Part shown: positions 35,409 to 44,883 of the stretch, in pieces
How positions within the stretch are numbered: the stretch's first letter is position 1
Layout: each line of letters opens with the position of its first letter
From: UBA10518 sp022837185
Lineage (GTDB): Bacteria > Desulfobacterota > Desulfobulbia > Desulfobulbales > Desulfobulbaceae
Direction: 5' to 3'
Assembly (NCBI GenBank): GCA_034007705.1
Contig: JAVEQK010000010.1
Location: 1 to 64,000, forward strand
Length of the DNA: 64,000 nucleotides
Position numbers and translations under genes: made by a program
Notes under the pieces: generated by a model
Database searches by the model: none
What the model was told of the DNA's origin: nothing
Seen by the model: the letters and a program-made list of their open reading frames with translations, nothing else

Positions 35409-35521
35409 TCAGGCAACCGAACACCGGTCATGCCCGGGATGGGGCCGGAAAATCCTTTCGGGTGACTGAGGAAAATCGCCCCGGCGGCAGCCTGTGCCGG
35501 CAAGATTTATGAATGCCGGCG

Positions 35522-36217
35522 TCAATCGTGGATTCGCAGCAGGTGACTGAGGATGCTGCCCATCAGTCGGTTGATCGATGCATACCGATCCGGGCCTGCG
35601 GAGAGGATCTCTTCTTCCGTCTGGATGTATGTGGACGGCACCAGTTCGTCGCGGCAATGGGTAATGAGCTCCCTGGCCGATTCCGGCGTTGTTTCAAGGT
35701 GGAACTGCAGGCCGATCACCGACCCGCCGAGCTGGAATGCCTGGTTTTCGCACCCTTCGCTCTTTGCAAGCCGTATCGCTCCCGGGGGGAGATCGAAGGT
35801 CTCGCCGTGCCAGTGAAACACCATTGTCGAGGGCGGGAACCTGAAAACCGGACCATCGCCGGGATCAACCCCACTGACGGGAAACCAGCCGATTTCCTTC
35901 ACCGGGTTGCGAAAGACCCTCGCCCCCATGGCGGCGGCTATCAACTGGGCGCCGAGGCAGACACCCAGGACAGGCTTTCCCGAGGCGATGACTTCACGAA
36001 TGAACCGCTTTTCCGGAGCAAGCCAGGGGAACCGGTCTTCATCGTTCACGCTCATCGGGCCGCCCATGATCACCAGGAAGTCGACGGCCCCGGCCTCGGG
36101 CAGGTCCGCTGCGGCATGGAGCCGGGTGCAGGTCACCTCGTACCCGGCTGCCGCAAGCCAGGACCTGATACTGCCAGGTCCTTCAAAAGGGACGTGCTGC
36201 AGGTAGTGTGCGCGCAT
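35522..36217 (-). CDS. Class I glutamine amidotransferase-like protein
   Basis: 231 residues from ATG 36217 (after CCGGAGAAAAC). Nucleophile elbow VLGVCLGAQLIA (Cys), upstream VDFLVIMGGPMSVNDED, and a C-terminal GLQFHLETTPES that holds the catalytic His. GMP-synthase-like GATase1 family, no ATP-pyrophosphatase partner next to it. Probable role in nucleotide or amino acid amidation or hydrolysis. Confidence 0.85.
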   Translation of the reverse strand: MRAHYLQHVPFEGPGSIRSWLAAAGYEVTCTRLHAAADLPEAGAVDFLVIMGGPMSVNDEDRFPWLAPEKRFIREVIASGKPVLGVCLGAQLIAAAMGARVFRNPVKEIGWFPVSGVDPGDGPVFRFPPSTMVFHWHGETFDLPPGAIRLAKSEGCENQAFQLGGSVIGLQFHLETTPESARELITHCRDELVPSTYIQTEEEILSAGPDRYASINRLMGSILSHLLRIHD

Positions 36218-36877
36218 GTTTTCTCCGGTGATGGTTGAAGTTGAGCTGCCTGCAGGGTCGTCAAGCCCGGGCTTTTGCCGGATGCCCGCTTTGTGCCGGC
36301 GTCGTCCACGTTTGCACCGTGCACCAGGGAACTCATGGGTGAAGATCAACAGTGAGATAAAATGTTCAATTATTATTCATCAAAGCTGTTCTGTCAAGGC
36401 AGGCTTAGCGCGCAGGTCCTCATCGTTGGGATAGATATCTTCCCGCCCGTCGCGCCAGGTTACATGACACAATCCGCCAGCCAATCCTATGCGTACAGGC
36501 CGAGCCCTGATGTATTGATAGCAGACAGTTTGCTGGATTGCTATTCCTGTTTATATTTGACTTCCTTTTCTCCCGAATCATATACTTCAATTATCGGGAA
36601 TCCATGGTACAGGGCTGGCACCGCGCCATAGCACGCCATGCAACATGGCAGGAATGAGGGAATTAAGAAATCGGTCAAGCCGCATGTTCTGATCTGGGCG
36701 GCATTTTTCTGATCTCTCCCGCAAACCGGCTCCTGCTGACGGAACGGTCGACATAACCGCACGACCGGGCCCCGGCCTTTTCACGGGCAAAAGTGCGGGT
36801 ACGGACATGCGGATCCCCGGCTGCCTTCGGCTTCATGCATTTTTGCATGGGCGACATTTCTTATCAAGGGAGTCTCC
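36218..36877. other. Long intergenic region, no gene seen
   Basis: 660 bases, lower coding character. Short frames occur on both strands, some with several cysteines, but none has a ribosome site and none is recognised. AAGGGAG before 36878 is the ribosome site of the next gene. It may hold decayed coding sequence. Confidence 0.5.
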
Positions 36878-37729
36878 ATGGAGCGATATTCAACCAGTCT
36901 CCTCGGCCTGGCAAAGACCCTGCTGCTGACCACCGATGGGTCCCCGTTCAGCGACGGGGCTGTCCAGGAGGCGATTTTTTTCGGCCAGGCATGCCGTGCC
37001 CGGGTGGTCGTCCTGCATGTAGTGCATATCGACGCGGAATCGATCAGGGCGGCCAATTCGGCTGTCATGAAGCGCCAGCAGGAGATGGCGCCCCATCTGG
37101 ACCAGATACGCAAAATGGCGCTGGACAGCGGAGTCGAGATTGAGATCGTGGTATTGGGCTCCGGCAGCCCGGAAAAAACCATCGTCGAGCAGGCCCGTTT
37201 GCGCAAGGCTGACGTTATTCTCATGGGCCGGCACGGCAAAACCGGCCGCCTGTCCCTGCTGGTGGGGAGCATGACCGCCAAAGTCATTGGTCAGGGTTTC
37301 CCGCGCGTTCTGGTGGTGCCAAAGGATTTTCTTATCACCGGGGCCCATGTTCTCCTTGCCATGGACGATTCGCCCAACAGCCGTCTGGCGGCGCTGGAGG
37401 CTCTGAGCCTTGGTCGAACATGTATGACCCTGCAGCGGCTCACGGTCATGTCGGTTGCCAGGAAAGATGATGAACAGACCCGGGCTCGGGAAATGGTCGA
37501 CGAGGTCTGTGCCCGATGCCGCGAGGAGGGTTTGCAGTTCGTCTGCGAACCTCTGGTACAGGCGGGCAACCCTGTAGAACTCATTGTGCAGGCCGCAAGG
37601 GAGCGAAAAGCGGACATGATTCTGATTGGAGGGCGGGGCAAGGGTTTCATGGGCAAGATGTTCATGGGCAGGGTGACCGAAAATGTTATCGGCCGGGCCC
37701 ACTGCGCGGTACTTGTCGTGACAGGCTGA
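36878..37729 (+). CDS. Tandem universal stress protein (UspA x2)
   Basis: 283 residues, two Usp domains. The first (about 10-145) has LLTTDGSPFSDGAV and a MGRHGKTGRLSLLVGSMTAKVI ATP-binding tail; the second (about 150-283) has VLLAMDDSPNSRLA and GGRGKGFMGKMFMGRVTENVIGRAHCAVLVV. The G2xG9x(S/T) signature is clear in the first and approximate in the second. Stress or metabolic regulator, cytoplasmic. Confidence 0.9.
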   Translation: MERYSTSLLGLAKTLLLTTDGSPFSDGAVQEAIFFGQACRARVVVLHVVHIDAESIRAANSAVMKRQQEMAPHLDQIRKMALDSGVEIEIVVLGSGSPEKTIVEQARLRKADVILMGRHGKTGRLSLLVGSMTAKVIGQGFPRVLVVPKDFLITGAHVLLAMDDSPNSRLAALEALSLGRTCMTLQRLTVMSVARKDDEQTRAREMVDEVCARCREEGLQFVCEPLVQAGNPVELIVQAARERKADMILIGGRGKGFMGKMFMGRVTENVIGRAHCAVLVVTG

Positions 37730-38010
37730 GGTCCGCCGGAGTTGGCAGTCGGCAGCCGTCAGTTGGCAGCGCCCCACCCCCCGCTGCGGGGCCGATTGAG
37801 GGGAATCACATGTTTGCGCATCCGACCTGGTGTGGTGGCATTGCTTCGATTTCTATACCGATACCGATTTCGATGAGATATTTCCTGCGCTGGATTGAAG
37901 AAAGTTTGCATCTGTCGGGATCGGGATCGGGCTCGAACCCTGATTGCCACAGTGCCAGGGGGCTCCTGACGGGCATGACGTTTTGCAATTTTTCCACCTG
38001 ATCTATCGTT
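37730..38010. other. Intergenic repeats
   Basis: 281 bases. Contains GGCAGTCGGCAGCCGTCAGT repeats (37746-37765), palindromic TATACCGATACCGATTTCG (37854-37872), and a GATCGGGATCGGGC...CCTGATTGC(C)ACAGTGC block (37918-37956) shared with 25174-25210. Confidence 0.5.
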
Positions 38011-40155
38011 ATGGTATCCATGAGATTGCTCATGCCAAACAAATTGCTGTTGCGTTTCTTTCCTTTTCTCCAGTGGTTTCCTGTTTCTTTTATCATCCTG
38101 CGCGGCGACTTGATCGCCGGCATCACGGGTGCCCTGGTGCTGGTTCCAAAGGCCATGGCCTATGCCCAGCTTTCCGGTCTGCCGCTCTATTATGGCCTGT
38201 ATACCGCCTTTGTTCCCGCCATTCTCGGGGCCTTGTGGGGGTCTTCCCGGCAACTGTCCACCGGTCCTGTGGCAATCATTTCGCTGATGACCGCCGCTGC
38301 CGTCACGCCATTGGCGCTGCCCCAAACCGAAGAATATATCGGTCTGGCACTGCTGCTTACCTTGCTGGTGGGACTCATCCAACTGACATTGGGGGTGGTC
38401 AAACTCGGCACCATTGTCAATTTCGTCTCCCATCCGGTTATCCTGGGTTTCATGAACGCGGCCGCCATCATCATCGGGCTTTCCCAGATCGACTTGCTGC
38501 TGGGCATTCCCAAGGGACGCAGCGATTTTTTCCTGAAGGACATCTGGGAAATGCTGCATTATCTGCCCCAAACGCATCTGCCCACCCTGGCCATGACGAT
38601 TTTCAGCCTCCTTCTGATGCTCGCCCTCAAAAAAGTTTCGGTGCTGGCAAAAGCAAGCGTCCTCATCGCCGTGGTCGTCACCACCACGTTCAGTTTCATC
38701 ATTGGATACGAGCACAAGGCCATTGAACATATTGACAATATTGTTACACCGGCGGCCCGTCAGCTGGTGACGGATTACGATGCCGCCGCTTTACGAATTG
38801 TCGAGTTGAGCGCTGCCGCAACCAGGCTTTCCGGGCAGTTGCGGCAGGCGGAGAAGGAGCGCGACGCCAGGCTGGCGGCCGATCTGCGGCACCAGATGGA
38901 TTTACTGAGGCTGGACATCAAATCTCTGGAGGCTGAAAACGGCAAGCGCATGCACGCTATCCGCCGGCTGTACTTCGCCCGTGGAACGGCCGGGGAAAAC
39001 ATGGCCGGGCGCATCTATCAGGCTGATGCTCTCCGGGAAGGGATAGTGACCGATGGCCGCAAGTGGCATATCAAGAAAATCGAAAAGGGAGAGATCCATC
39101 TCGTCGGAGGCGGCGATGTCGTCGGCAGAGTTCCCTCCGGGCTGCCCTCGTTCCGCCTCCCGATCCTCAGCCTCGATGGCGTGCTGCAACTGTTGACCGC
39201 CGCCCTGGTCATCTCCCTGGTGGCCTTTATGGAGTCCATTTCCATGGCCAAGGCGATGGCCAGCAAGAACAAACAGCGCATCGATCCCAACCAGGAGTTG
39301 ATCGGCCAGGGCATGGCAAACATCGGCGGCTCTTTATTCCAGGCCTATCCAGCCAGCGGGTCCTTCACCGGGTCGGCCATCAACCTGCAGGCAGGTGCCA
39401 GGACCGGTTTTGCCATGGTTTTCAACGGAATCTTCGTCGCCGCCACCCTGCTGTTTCTCACGCCTTTGCTCTATCATCTGCCCAAGGCTGTGCTGGCCTC
39501 GATTATTTTGCTGGCGGTCGCCGGTCTCATCACCCCCCAGTCCCTCAAACATACCTGGAAGGCAAGTCGCCCAGACGGCATCGTGGCCCTGGTTACCTTC
39601 ACCGTCACCCTGCTGGCGGCGCCGCATCTGGACAAGGGCATCATTATCGGCGTAGCCCTGTCCATCGGGCTCTATCTCTACCGCACCATGGCTCCACGGG
39701 TTGCCGTCCTCGGCCGCCATGATGACGGCACCCTGCGGGACCTCAAGGTCAATCCCGACCTGCCCACCTCCCCCCTGGTGACCGCGATCCGATTTGACGG
39801 CTCACTGTATTTCGCCAACATTGCTCACTTTGAGGATGCCATTCTGGAATCGGTAGCGGAGAAAAAAGAGGCAAGATATCTGCTGGTGGTGGGCGATGCG
39901 ATAAACTATATTGATTCCTCGGGAGAGGAAATGATCCATCACCTGGTGTCGCAGCTGCGCGGATCGGGCGTGGAACTCGTCTTTTCCGGGCTGAAAAAGC
40001 AAATTCTTGATGTGATGCGGGCCACGGGTCTCTACAGCCTGATCGGTGAACAGAACATCTTCCCCACGGAGGACCTTGCGCTTGCCGCCATTTTTCAGCG
40101 CCTGGGCGAAGAGACTGAAAATGACGCGTTGTTCACCAGTTTGAAGAAACGGTAA
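38011..40155 (+). CDS. SulP-family anion transporter with coiled-coil insertion and STAS domain
   Basis: 714 residues; SulP transporters move sulfate, bicarbonate or other anions. Seen: GDLIAGITGALVLVPKAMAYAQLSGLP, STGPVAIISLMTAAAVTP, GFMNAAAIIIGLSQI, GSLFQAYPASGSFTGSAIN, and a C-terminal STAS domain (about 590-700). Unusual: residues about 245-370 form a charged, coiled-coil-like insertion just before the conserved VGRVPSGLPSFRLP loop; typical members lack it. Start among three close ATGs is unsure. Upstream has dispersed repeats. Confidence 0.88.
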   Translation: MVSMRLLMPNKLLLRFFPFLQWFPVSFIILRGDLIAGITGALVLVPKAMAYAQLSGLPLYYGLYTAFVPAILGALWGSSRQLSTGPVAIISLMTAAAVTPLALPQTEEYIGLALLLTLLVGLIQLTLGVVKLGTIVNFVSHPVILGFMNAAAIIIGLSQIDLLLGIPKGRSDFFLKDIWEMLHYLPQTHLPTLAMTIFSLLLMLALKKVSVLAKASVLIAVVVTTTFSFIIGYEHKAIEHIDNIVTPAARQLVTDYDAAALRIVELSAAATRLSGQLRQAEKERDARLAADLRHQMDLLRLDIKSLEAENGKRMHAIRRLYFARGTAGENMAGRIYQADALREGIVTDGRKWHIKKIEKGEIHLVGGGDVVGRVPSGLPSFRLPILSLDGVLQLLTAALVISLVAFMESISMAKAMASKNKQRIDPNQELIGQGMANIGGSLFQAYPASGSFTGSAINLQAGARTGFAMVFNGIFVAATLLFLTPLLYHLPKAVLASIILLAVAGLITPQSLKHTWKASRPDGIVALVTFTVTLLAAPHLDKGIIIGVALSIGLYLYRTMAPRVAVLGRHDDGTLRDLKVNPDLPTSPLVTAIRFDGSLYFANIAHFEDAILESVAEKKEARYLLVVGDAINYIDSSGEEMIHHLVSQLRGSGVELVFSGLKKQILDVMRATGLYSLIGEQNIFPTEDLALAAIFQRLGEETENDALFTSLKKR

Positions 40156-40254
40156 ACAGTGCTGCTCCTCCCCAATATCGGTCAGCTTTTCTGTCGGCCA
40201 TGGTGTCCCGTACGCATTGAGGGGAAGGGCCAGGGGCCCTTCATTGCCGGCTGG

Positions 40255-41178
40255 TCACGGCAGATAGATCCATTCCATCATCTCAACTACACCGTCGCGG
40301 CGGTGAATCTTCCATAGTCCGTCCCAAAGCTCCCTTGTGTCTTCGGCACGCTCTCGCCAGAAAACAGTAAGTCTGTCCCATGTCATGGTTCTCGCCGGTT
40401 GACCGGGATAGTGGTAGATGATCCTGACGTCATCCGCTACGGTGAATTTCCGGACTTGCGGGTTTTCATTAAGAATGCGGACCTCGAGATCACACTCGTC
40501 GATGTCCCATTGCAGAACGCCCGATTTCACACGTTGCCGGCAATCGTCTTCGGAGAGCCATTCGACATAGTCGATATGCAGATAGCGGCGGCCCTCGTCT
40601 TTGCCGCTCAGATCCTTGATGTTGCCGTAAGCTGCGATATGCCCTCCACCAGCAATCCATTCAGCGCTGGAAAGCTGCTGCGTTGGTCCGGTTTGTGGAG
40701 AGCCTATGATTTGCTCCGGTCGAGCAGTCCTGCAGCGGGCAAATTTCCACATGGGATCCCCGAGGATGAATTCCCGCCCGCCTGTGTCTTTGCCGTAGTA
40801 ATCCGCAAAGCCCAGTCCCTCGATAAATGCGTAGGGTGGAGCGCCTTCCTCCCAGTCCGCCGATTTCAGCTCCTCATCGAAGAAGTGTATACGATGGTTT
40901 TTCGTCTCCTCTCTCTCCTCTTTGGGAGAGAGAAAAGCGCCGGCAAAGCCCATTCCGAACGAAAGGTTGAATTCGAAGATAATCCCTCGTTTGGGATGCT
41001 TGATCATGACGGTATGGGTAACGTCTGCCTTTTTGCCCGATGCGGGGCCGAACTCGAGCTGAAATTCATGGTGATCGGCATCTTCATACACACTGTTTTC
41101 GAGCAGACATTCGCCGCTAAGGACATGGGCAGGCAGCCCCAGCAAGCAAACAAGCGAAAATGCGAAAAAGGTTTTCAT
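40255..41178 (-). CDS. Secreted hypothetical protein
   Basis: 307 residues with a signal peptide (1-21, cleavage near LSG-EC). No recognised domain; many aromatic and acidic residues, six or so cysteines, suggesting a folded periplasmic protein. Converges with the SulP gene. Base use resembles neighbours less than most genes here (less GC-rich). Confidence 0.5.
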   Translation of the reverse strand: MKTFFAFSLVCLLGLPAHVLSGECLLENSVYEDADHHEFQLEFGPASGKKADVTHTVMIKHPKRGIIFEFNLSFGMGFAGAFLSPKEEREETKNHRIHFFDEELKSADWEEGAPPYAFIEGLGFADYYGKDTGGREFILGDPMWKFARCRTARPEQIIGSPQTGPTQQLSSAEWIAGGGHIAAYGNIKDLSGKDEGRRYLHIDYVEWLSEDDCRQRVKSGVLQWDIDECDLEVRILNENPQVRKFTVADDVRIIYHYPGQPARTMTWDRLTVFWRERAEDTRELWDGLWKIHRRDGVVEMMEWIYLP

Positions 41179-41300
41179 ATTTTACTTTTAACGACTTTCA
41201 GTGAGGTCTTCCTAAGGATGCAGGTCAACAGCCATGTCCTTTCCGCTGTGCGTTTGTGCCATGACGTGACCATCGGTACACAAACGGGTCGTGACGATCA

Positions 41301-41343
41301 AGGCACGCGGGGGAGCCTGCCAAGGCACGCGGGGGAGCCTGCC
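41301..41343. repeat. Short direct tandem repeat
   Basis: Two adjacent copies of AGGCACGCGGGGGAGCCTGC separated by two bases (CA), in the intergenic region between the secreted protein and the Tat protein. Confidence 0.75.
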
Positions 41344-41351
41344 TGAGGGGT

Positions 41352-42797
41352 TCACCCCATCCTCTCCGGATGCCAGCGCGCCATGTGCTCAGCGTGGGTT
41401 TTCAGGTATTCACCCGGCGTGAAGAAGCGATCGTAAAATTCCAGGTCGAGGTGGTGCGCCTGCAGGTACGTCAGGGTATAGATGGTCGGCACGGTGCCGG
41501 GAAATTTGCCGAAACGGTCGAAGACGTACTGGGCCATGGCCGCCACGCAGTCCTTGAACTCCGGGGTGGGGGTCTTGGCTGCGGAACGGACCCTCGGGGT
41601 GTCCTTGAACGGGCCCGGCGTGTCGGGATGGAACGGGCCGCCGGGGCCGAATTTTCTCTCCGCCAGGGCCTCCACGGCGCTTCGCATGTCTCTGTAATGC
41701 GGTGGGCAGTACCCTTCGTAAACGCCCGGTAAACCGGTGACGTTCGGCACGGGCCAGCCTTCCTTCCTGTCGAAGCGGAAACCCAGGCCCGGCACTTCCG
41801 GATCGCCGCTGGCTCCGAGCACGGAATGCATATCAATGCCGGAAAACATCCAGCCGCCCAGCCCGAGAGCCTGCAGCATCAGCATCCCGGCATAGCAGGA
41901 GGTCGTCAGTTCCGCCGTGCTGAAGGCGAAGGATTCGCGCTCCACGACACTCAGGGGCCAGGGATTCTCGACATCGACAAGTTTGCTGAAGCGGTCGAGG
42001 CCGGGGATTTTCTGCCCGTTGACGTCGTCATAAATGCAGAATCCGTTCGCGACCAGGAAGGACATTGCGTTGAGTGTCATCTGGGCGACATCAACCACCG
42101 GGATGATCAACGTCGAGCCTGGCCGGTTGGCGCACCACGTGTTGTGTCCCTCGATATACGGCTCCTTCGCTGGCAGATGGAGCCGTCCATCCGCAAGCTT
42201 CCTGATCCGGCCGCGGTGGTGCTCAAGCCATGCATTGAGGTCCATCTGCCCCTTCTCATCGCGCTCCACCAGGGACGGCGCGTCACGGGTCGGGAAGAAG
42301 TACACGCCGCTGTCATCGGTGTAGAAGAAGTCCACCACATGCCAGCCAGCGGGCGAGGGGAAGGTGCGGCCCCCCGCGGCCCCGGAGTAGTTGGACAGGT
42401 GCGGTGCGTAGCTCGAGTCGCGGTAAATCATATAGTGCCAGCCGGTGTTGCCGGCCGCGGCGGTCAACACCAGCATCTGCTCGAGGGGATCCAGGGGCAG
42501 GGGTTGTTTCGTTGACGTATAGGCCAGAACGCCGTCGGGAATTTCGGCGCCGGTCAGGAACCGGCGGGACCTTCGGCCATAAAGCGCTTCCATGAGCGTG
42601 AACTTCGCGGCATCCTCAAGCCCCGGGGGATATTTGGCGACGCGGTCGAGCAGTACATAGCCCCTTGCGGAGATCTGCTTCCCGAGTGCGGGCAGTCTGG
42701 CACCGGTCAGCACCCAACCCGCGCCCACCAGCATGGCGCCGAGCATTTTTCTGCGGGTCATGGAGAACCACGAAGTCGTTTTGCTGCTCTTGTTCAC
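41352..42797 (-). CDS. Tat-exported nitroreductase-like protein
   Basis: 481 residues. N-terminal twin-arginine signal SMTRRKMLGAML followed by a hydrophobic stretch; so it is exported folded, probably with cofactor. The body carries SRRFLTGAEIP-type nitroreductase features and WHYMIYRDSS, PAGWHVVDFFYTDD, but no confident family motif. Role unknown. Confidence 0.55.
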   Translation of the reverse strand: MNKSSKTTSWFSMTRRKMLGAMLVGAGWVLTGARLPALGKQISARGYVLLDRVAKYPPGLEDAAKFTLMEALYGRRSRRFLTGAEIPDGVLAYTSTKQPLPLDPLEQMLVLTAAAGNTGWHYMIYRDSSYAPHLSNYSGAAGGRTFPSPAGWHVVDFFYTDDSGVYFFPTRDAPSLVERDEKGQMDLNAWLEHHRGRIRKLADGRLHLPAKEPYIEGHNTWCANRPGSTLIIPVVDVAQMTLNAMSFLVANGFCIYDDVNGQKIPGLDRFSKLVDVENPWPLSVVERESFAFSTAELTTSCYAGMLMLQALGLGGWMFSGIDMHSVLGASGDPEVPGLGFRFDRKEGWPVPNVTGLPGVYEGYCPPHYRDMRSAVEALAERKFGPGGPFHPDTPGPFKDTPRVRSAAKTPTPEFKDCVAAMAQYVFDRFGKFPGTVPTIYTLTYLQAHHLDLEFYDRFFTPGEYLKTHAEHMARWHPERMG

Positions 42798-43008
42798 AGC
42801 TCATCCTCCTTATCCTGAATACCTGATAAGATCTCCTTTTTGACGGATATTATTGTTGAACGGGTACTGATTATTTTCCTGGACTTGACCGCCTGCCTCA
42901 AGCCGGACATCTTTCCTGGCTGCTGTCTCTTTCCGCAGACAAAGCATGCCTTCAGCCGCAGATAAAAAGCAGCGAATAGTATGCATTTTCTGGATAGAGG
43001 CTCTTTCC
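42798..43008. other. Intergenic region
   Basis: 211 bases upstream of the Tat gene. No gene or regulatory element recognised. Confidence 0.4.
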
Positions 43009-43242
43009 TTATTTGTCGGTTTTCTGCATTTCTTCTCCCGCCTCTTCAATCCGTTCGCCAACCTCCTTTGTTTTCTCCCTTATTGTGTCGCCGGCATCCT
43101 CCATTTTCTCCTGTGTCTGTTCAACTGCTTCATCAATCTTTTCACCGGCAGTTTCCGCCGGACCCTGCTCTTTACAGGCGGAAAAAGAGGTGAGAAAGGC
43201 TAAGCAGCAAAGCAGTACGAGAATTTTCTTCAATGTTTTCAT
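43009..43242 (-). CDS. Small lipoprotein with amphipathic helix
   Basis: 77 residues from ATG 43242 (after GAGGAGA). Lipoprotein signal with Cys23 at FSAC, then an all-helical Glu/Lys-rich repeat (KIDEAVEQTQEKMEDAGDTI, KEVGERIEEAGEEM). Resembles entericidin/YtxH/apolipoprotein-like stress lipoproteins. Function unknown. Confidence 0.65.
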   Translation of the reverse strand: MKTLKKILVLLCCLAFLTSFSACKEQGPAETAGEKIDEAVEQTQEKMEDAGDTIREKTKEVGERIEEAGEEMQKTDK

Positions 43243-43648
43243 ACGATTCTCCTCTTGGTTGTTTTCAGTGTCGAACAGTTTCAATGATGTGGATGTGACT
43301 ATTTTTTCCACGCAGGGAAACAGGTTCCTGCTTGCCTGCAGCACAATACAATATTTGTGCCAATCGATCAGGATTTTTCCTGCGGCCGGCCGTGACTCGC
43401 ATTTTCCCGCTTTGCCCGATTTTTTTCATTTGCCTGTTTCAGAATTTTGCATGGTAATCCTGTTTGGCGGTACAAAATCCTTTCCGGCAAGACAACGCGA
43501 CGGTATTGACATCACCGCTCCGGTGCAACCCCAGGAAAGAGAGGGCCATCAGTCTTGTATTATTGTATTTGTCCTTTTCAGGACCTGACCCTGATTACCC
43601 CTGGATCGCCGTTTATGTAATTGTTTTATTGCAGGAACAGGACAGGAC
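43243..43648. other. Intergenic region, no gene seen
   Basis: 406 bases between the small lipoprotein and the BON gene, with no ribosome site or coding pattern recognised; TTGACATCACC near 43510 is a -35-like hexamer without an obvious -10. Confidence 0.4.
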
Positions 43649-43975
43649 CTACTCCGACGACTTTATATTGAGGAGATTATTTACTCCCTGGACGCCTTTG
43701 ACTGAGAGAGCGATCTCCTCGGCCTGCTTTTTCTGTTCGCTGTTATCGACAGCGCCGGTAAGTGTGACGGTCCCCTCAAAGGTTTTGACCGAGATGGCAA
43801 AGCCGCTCAGATTCGGGTCGTCAAAGAGTTTTGCCTTAACCTTGGTGGAAATGGTGGAATCATCAATAACCTCTCCGGTTGAACGACCGGCCGGAGTATA
43901 ACATCCGGCCATAATGGGCAGCACAAATCCAAGCAGCAATACCGTCAGAATGATAAGTCTCTTTTTTTCTTTCAT
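43649..43975 (-). CDS. BON-domain lipoprotein
   Basis: 108 residues from ATG 43975 (after GGAGAAA). Lipobox IMAGC, then one BON domain (DDSTISTKVKAKLFDD, GTVTLTGAVDNSEQKKQAEEI, VKGVQGVNNLL). BON proteins (OsmY/DolP type) stabilise the envelope under stress. The preceding small lipoprotein may be functionally related. Confidence 0.85.
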   Translation of the reverse strand: MKEKKRLIILTVLLLGFVLPIMAGCYTPAGRSTGEVIDDSTISTKVKAKLFDDPNLSGFAISVKTFEGTVTLTGAVDNSEQKKQAEEIALSVKGVQGVNNLLNIKSSE

Positions 43976-44202
43976 TCCATTTCTCCTTTTCATGATGTTG
44001 GTGTTCGTTCAGTGCATTCGTTGGAAATACCCTGTTGTAGAGGGGAATATCAAAAAGTGTGCCAGCCTGTCCAACTTGCCGCGCAGGCTCAGCGTATAGT
44101 GCCAGGCCCCTTCAAAATGCCAACATTATTCTTGGCACTGGTGATAAATTTGCTGAAGATGGATGGTAATCAGCAAAGATCCATGGGTAGCAATTCACTA
44201 CC

Positions 44203-44299
44203 CGGCTACGGCTCTGTAGCTCTTGGGAAACGCCTTAGTGCGGACCCGCTGCTAGGTGTTGTGGGGGGCCGGAGGAGAAAGACCCCGGGCTACCCGATT
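44203..44299 (+). mobile_element. Possible 3' relic of a group II intron
   Basis: The stretch CTTGGGAAACGCC...GGACCCGCTGCTAGGTG... ending in GACCCCGGGCTACCCGAT looks like the domain V/VI tail of bacterial group II introns. No reverse transcriptase or 5' end is present, so at best a remnant. Recognition is from memory. Confidence 0.3.
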
Positions 44300-44323
44300 G
44301 TGAGGCCGTAATCATTGTGCCCT

Positions 44324-44710
44324 TTAACTTTTTTTCCTTTTCGTGGCCGGCGCCTTCGCCTCGGCTTCCTTTACTCGAAACATTACGATCTTCTTAATCA
44401 GCTTCAAGGGCATTGGCTTATCGACTGGGAATCTGACTGAGCCCTTTGCGCGCTCATACGAAGACAACTCGTCCTTGAATTCCTCGATTCCGGATGGCGT
44501 TGGATAGAACCCCACGTGGTTTTTGAATGCCGCGAAATGGACTATATTTTCTTTCAAAACGAACGTCGGTATCCGATATTTGATTGCTTCCTCTGCCTCA
44601 GGTGCAGCCTCCTTTATAGCAGCTCGTATCTGTTCCAGAATCTCTTGTACATCGGGCGGGAAATGAGCAATGTACTCGTCGATATTCTTGGGGTACTGAG
44701 CACTTTTCAT
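44324..44710 (-). CDS. DUF1801 (YdhG-like) protein
   Basis: 128 residues. YDEYIAxFP-type start (NIDEYIAHFPPDVQEILEQI), EAIKYRIPTFVL, HFAAFKNHVGFYP and a basic C-terminus, which match the YdhG/DUF1801 family, once called an iron chaperone-like fold. Function uncertain. Ribosome site is GGAGG-like in the reverse strand. Confidence 0.8.
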   Translation of the reverse strand: MKSAQYPKNIDEYIAHFPPDVQEILEQIRAAIKEAAPEAEEAIKYRIPTFVLKENIVHFAAFKNHVGFYPTPSGIEEFKDELSSYERAKGSVRFPVDKPMPLKLIKKIVMFRVKEAEAKAPATKRKKS

Positions 44711-44883
44711 CTGCTGACCTCCTTCACCTCAGTGGTAACCTGCGGTCGAAATGGCAGAAGGGTGAGCTGAAAGGATAAAACAAACAAGATCAGCCCTTTG
44801 CGAACAACGACGAATTGCCAGCTGTGGATTGATGGTAATCAAATAAATATACCTGTATTTAGATTTTTTCCTGCTCCCGGAAA

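Noticed and set aside
36541..36762. Short Cys-containing frame on the minus strand in the 660-base gap
   Set aside because: No ribosome site, no recognisable motif, several nearby stops in adjoining sequence; not supported as a gene.
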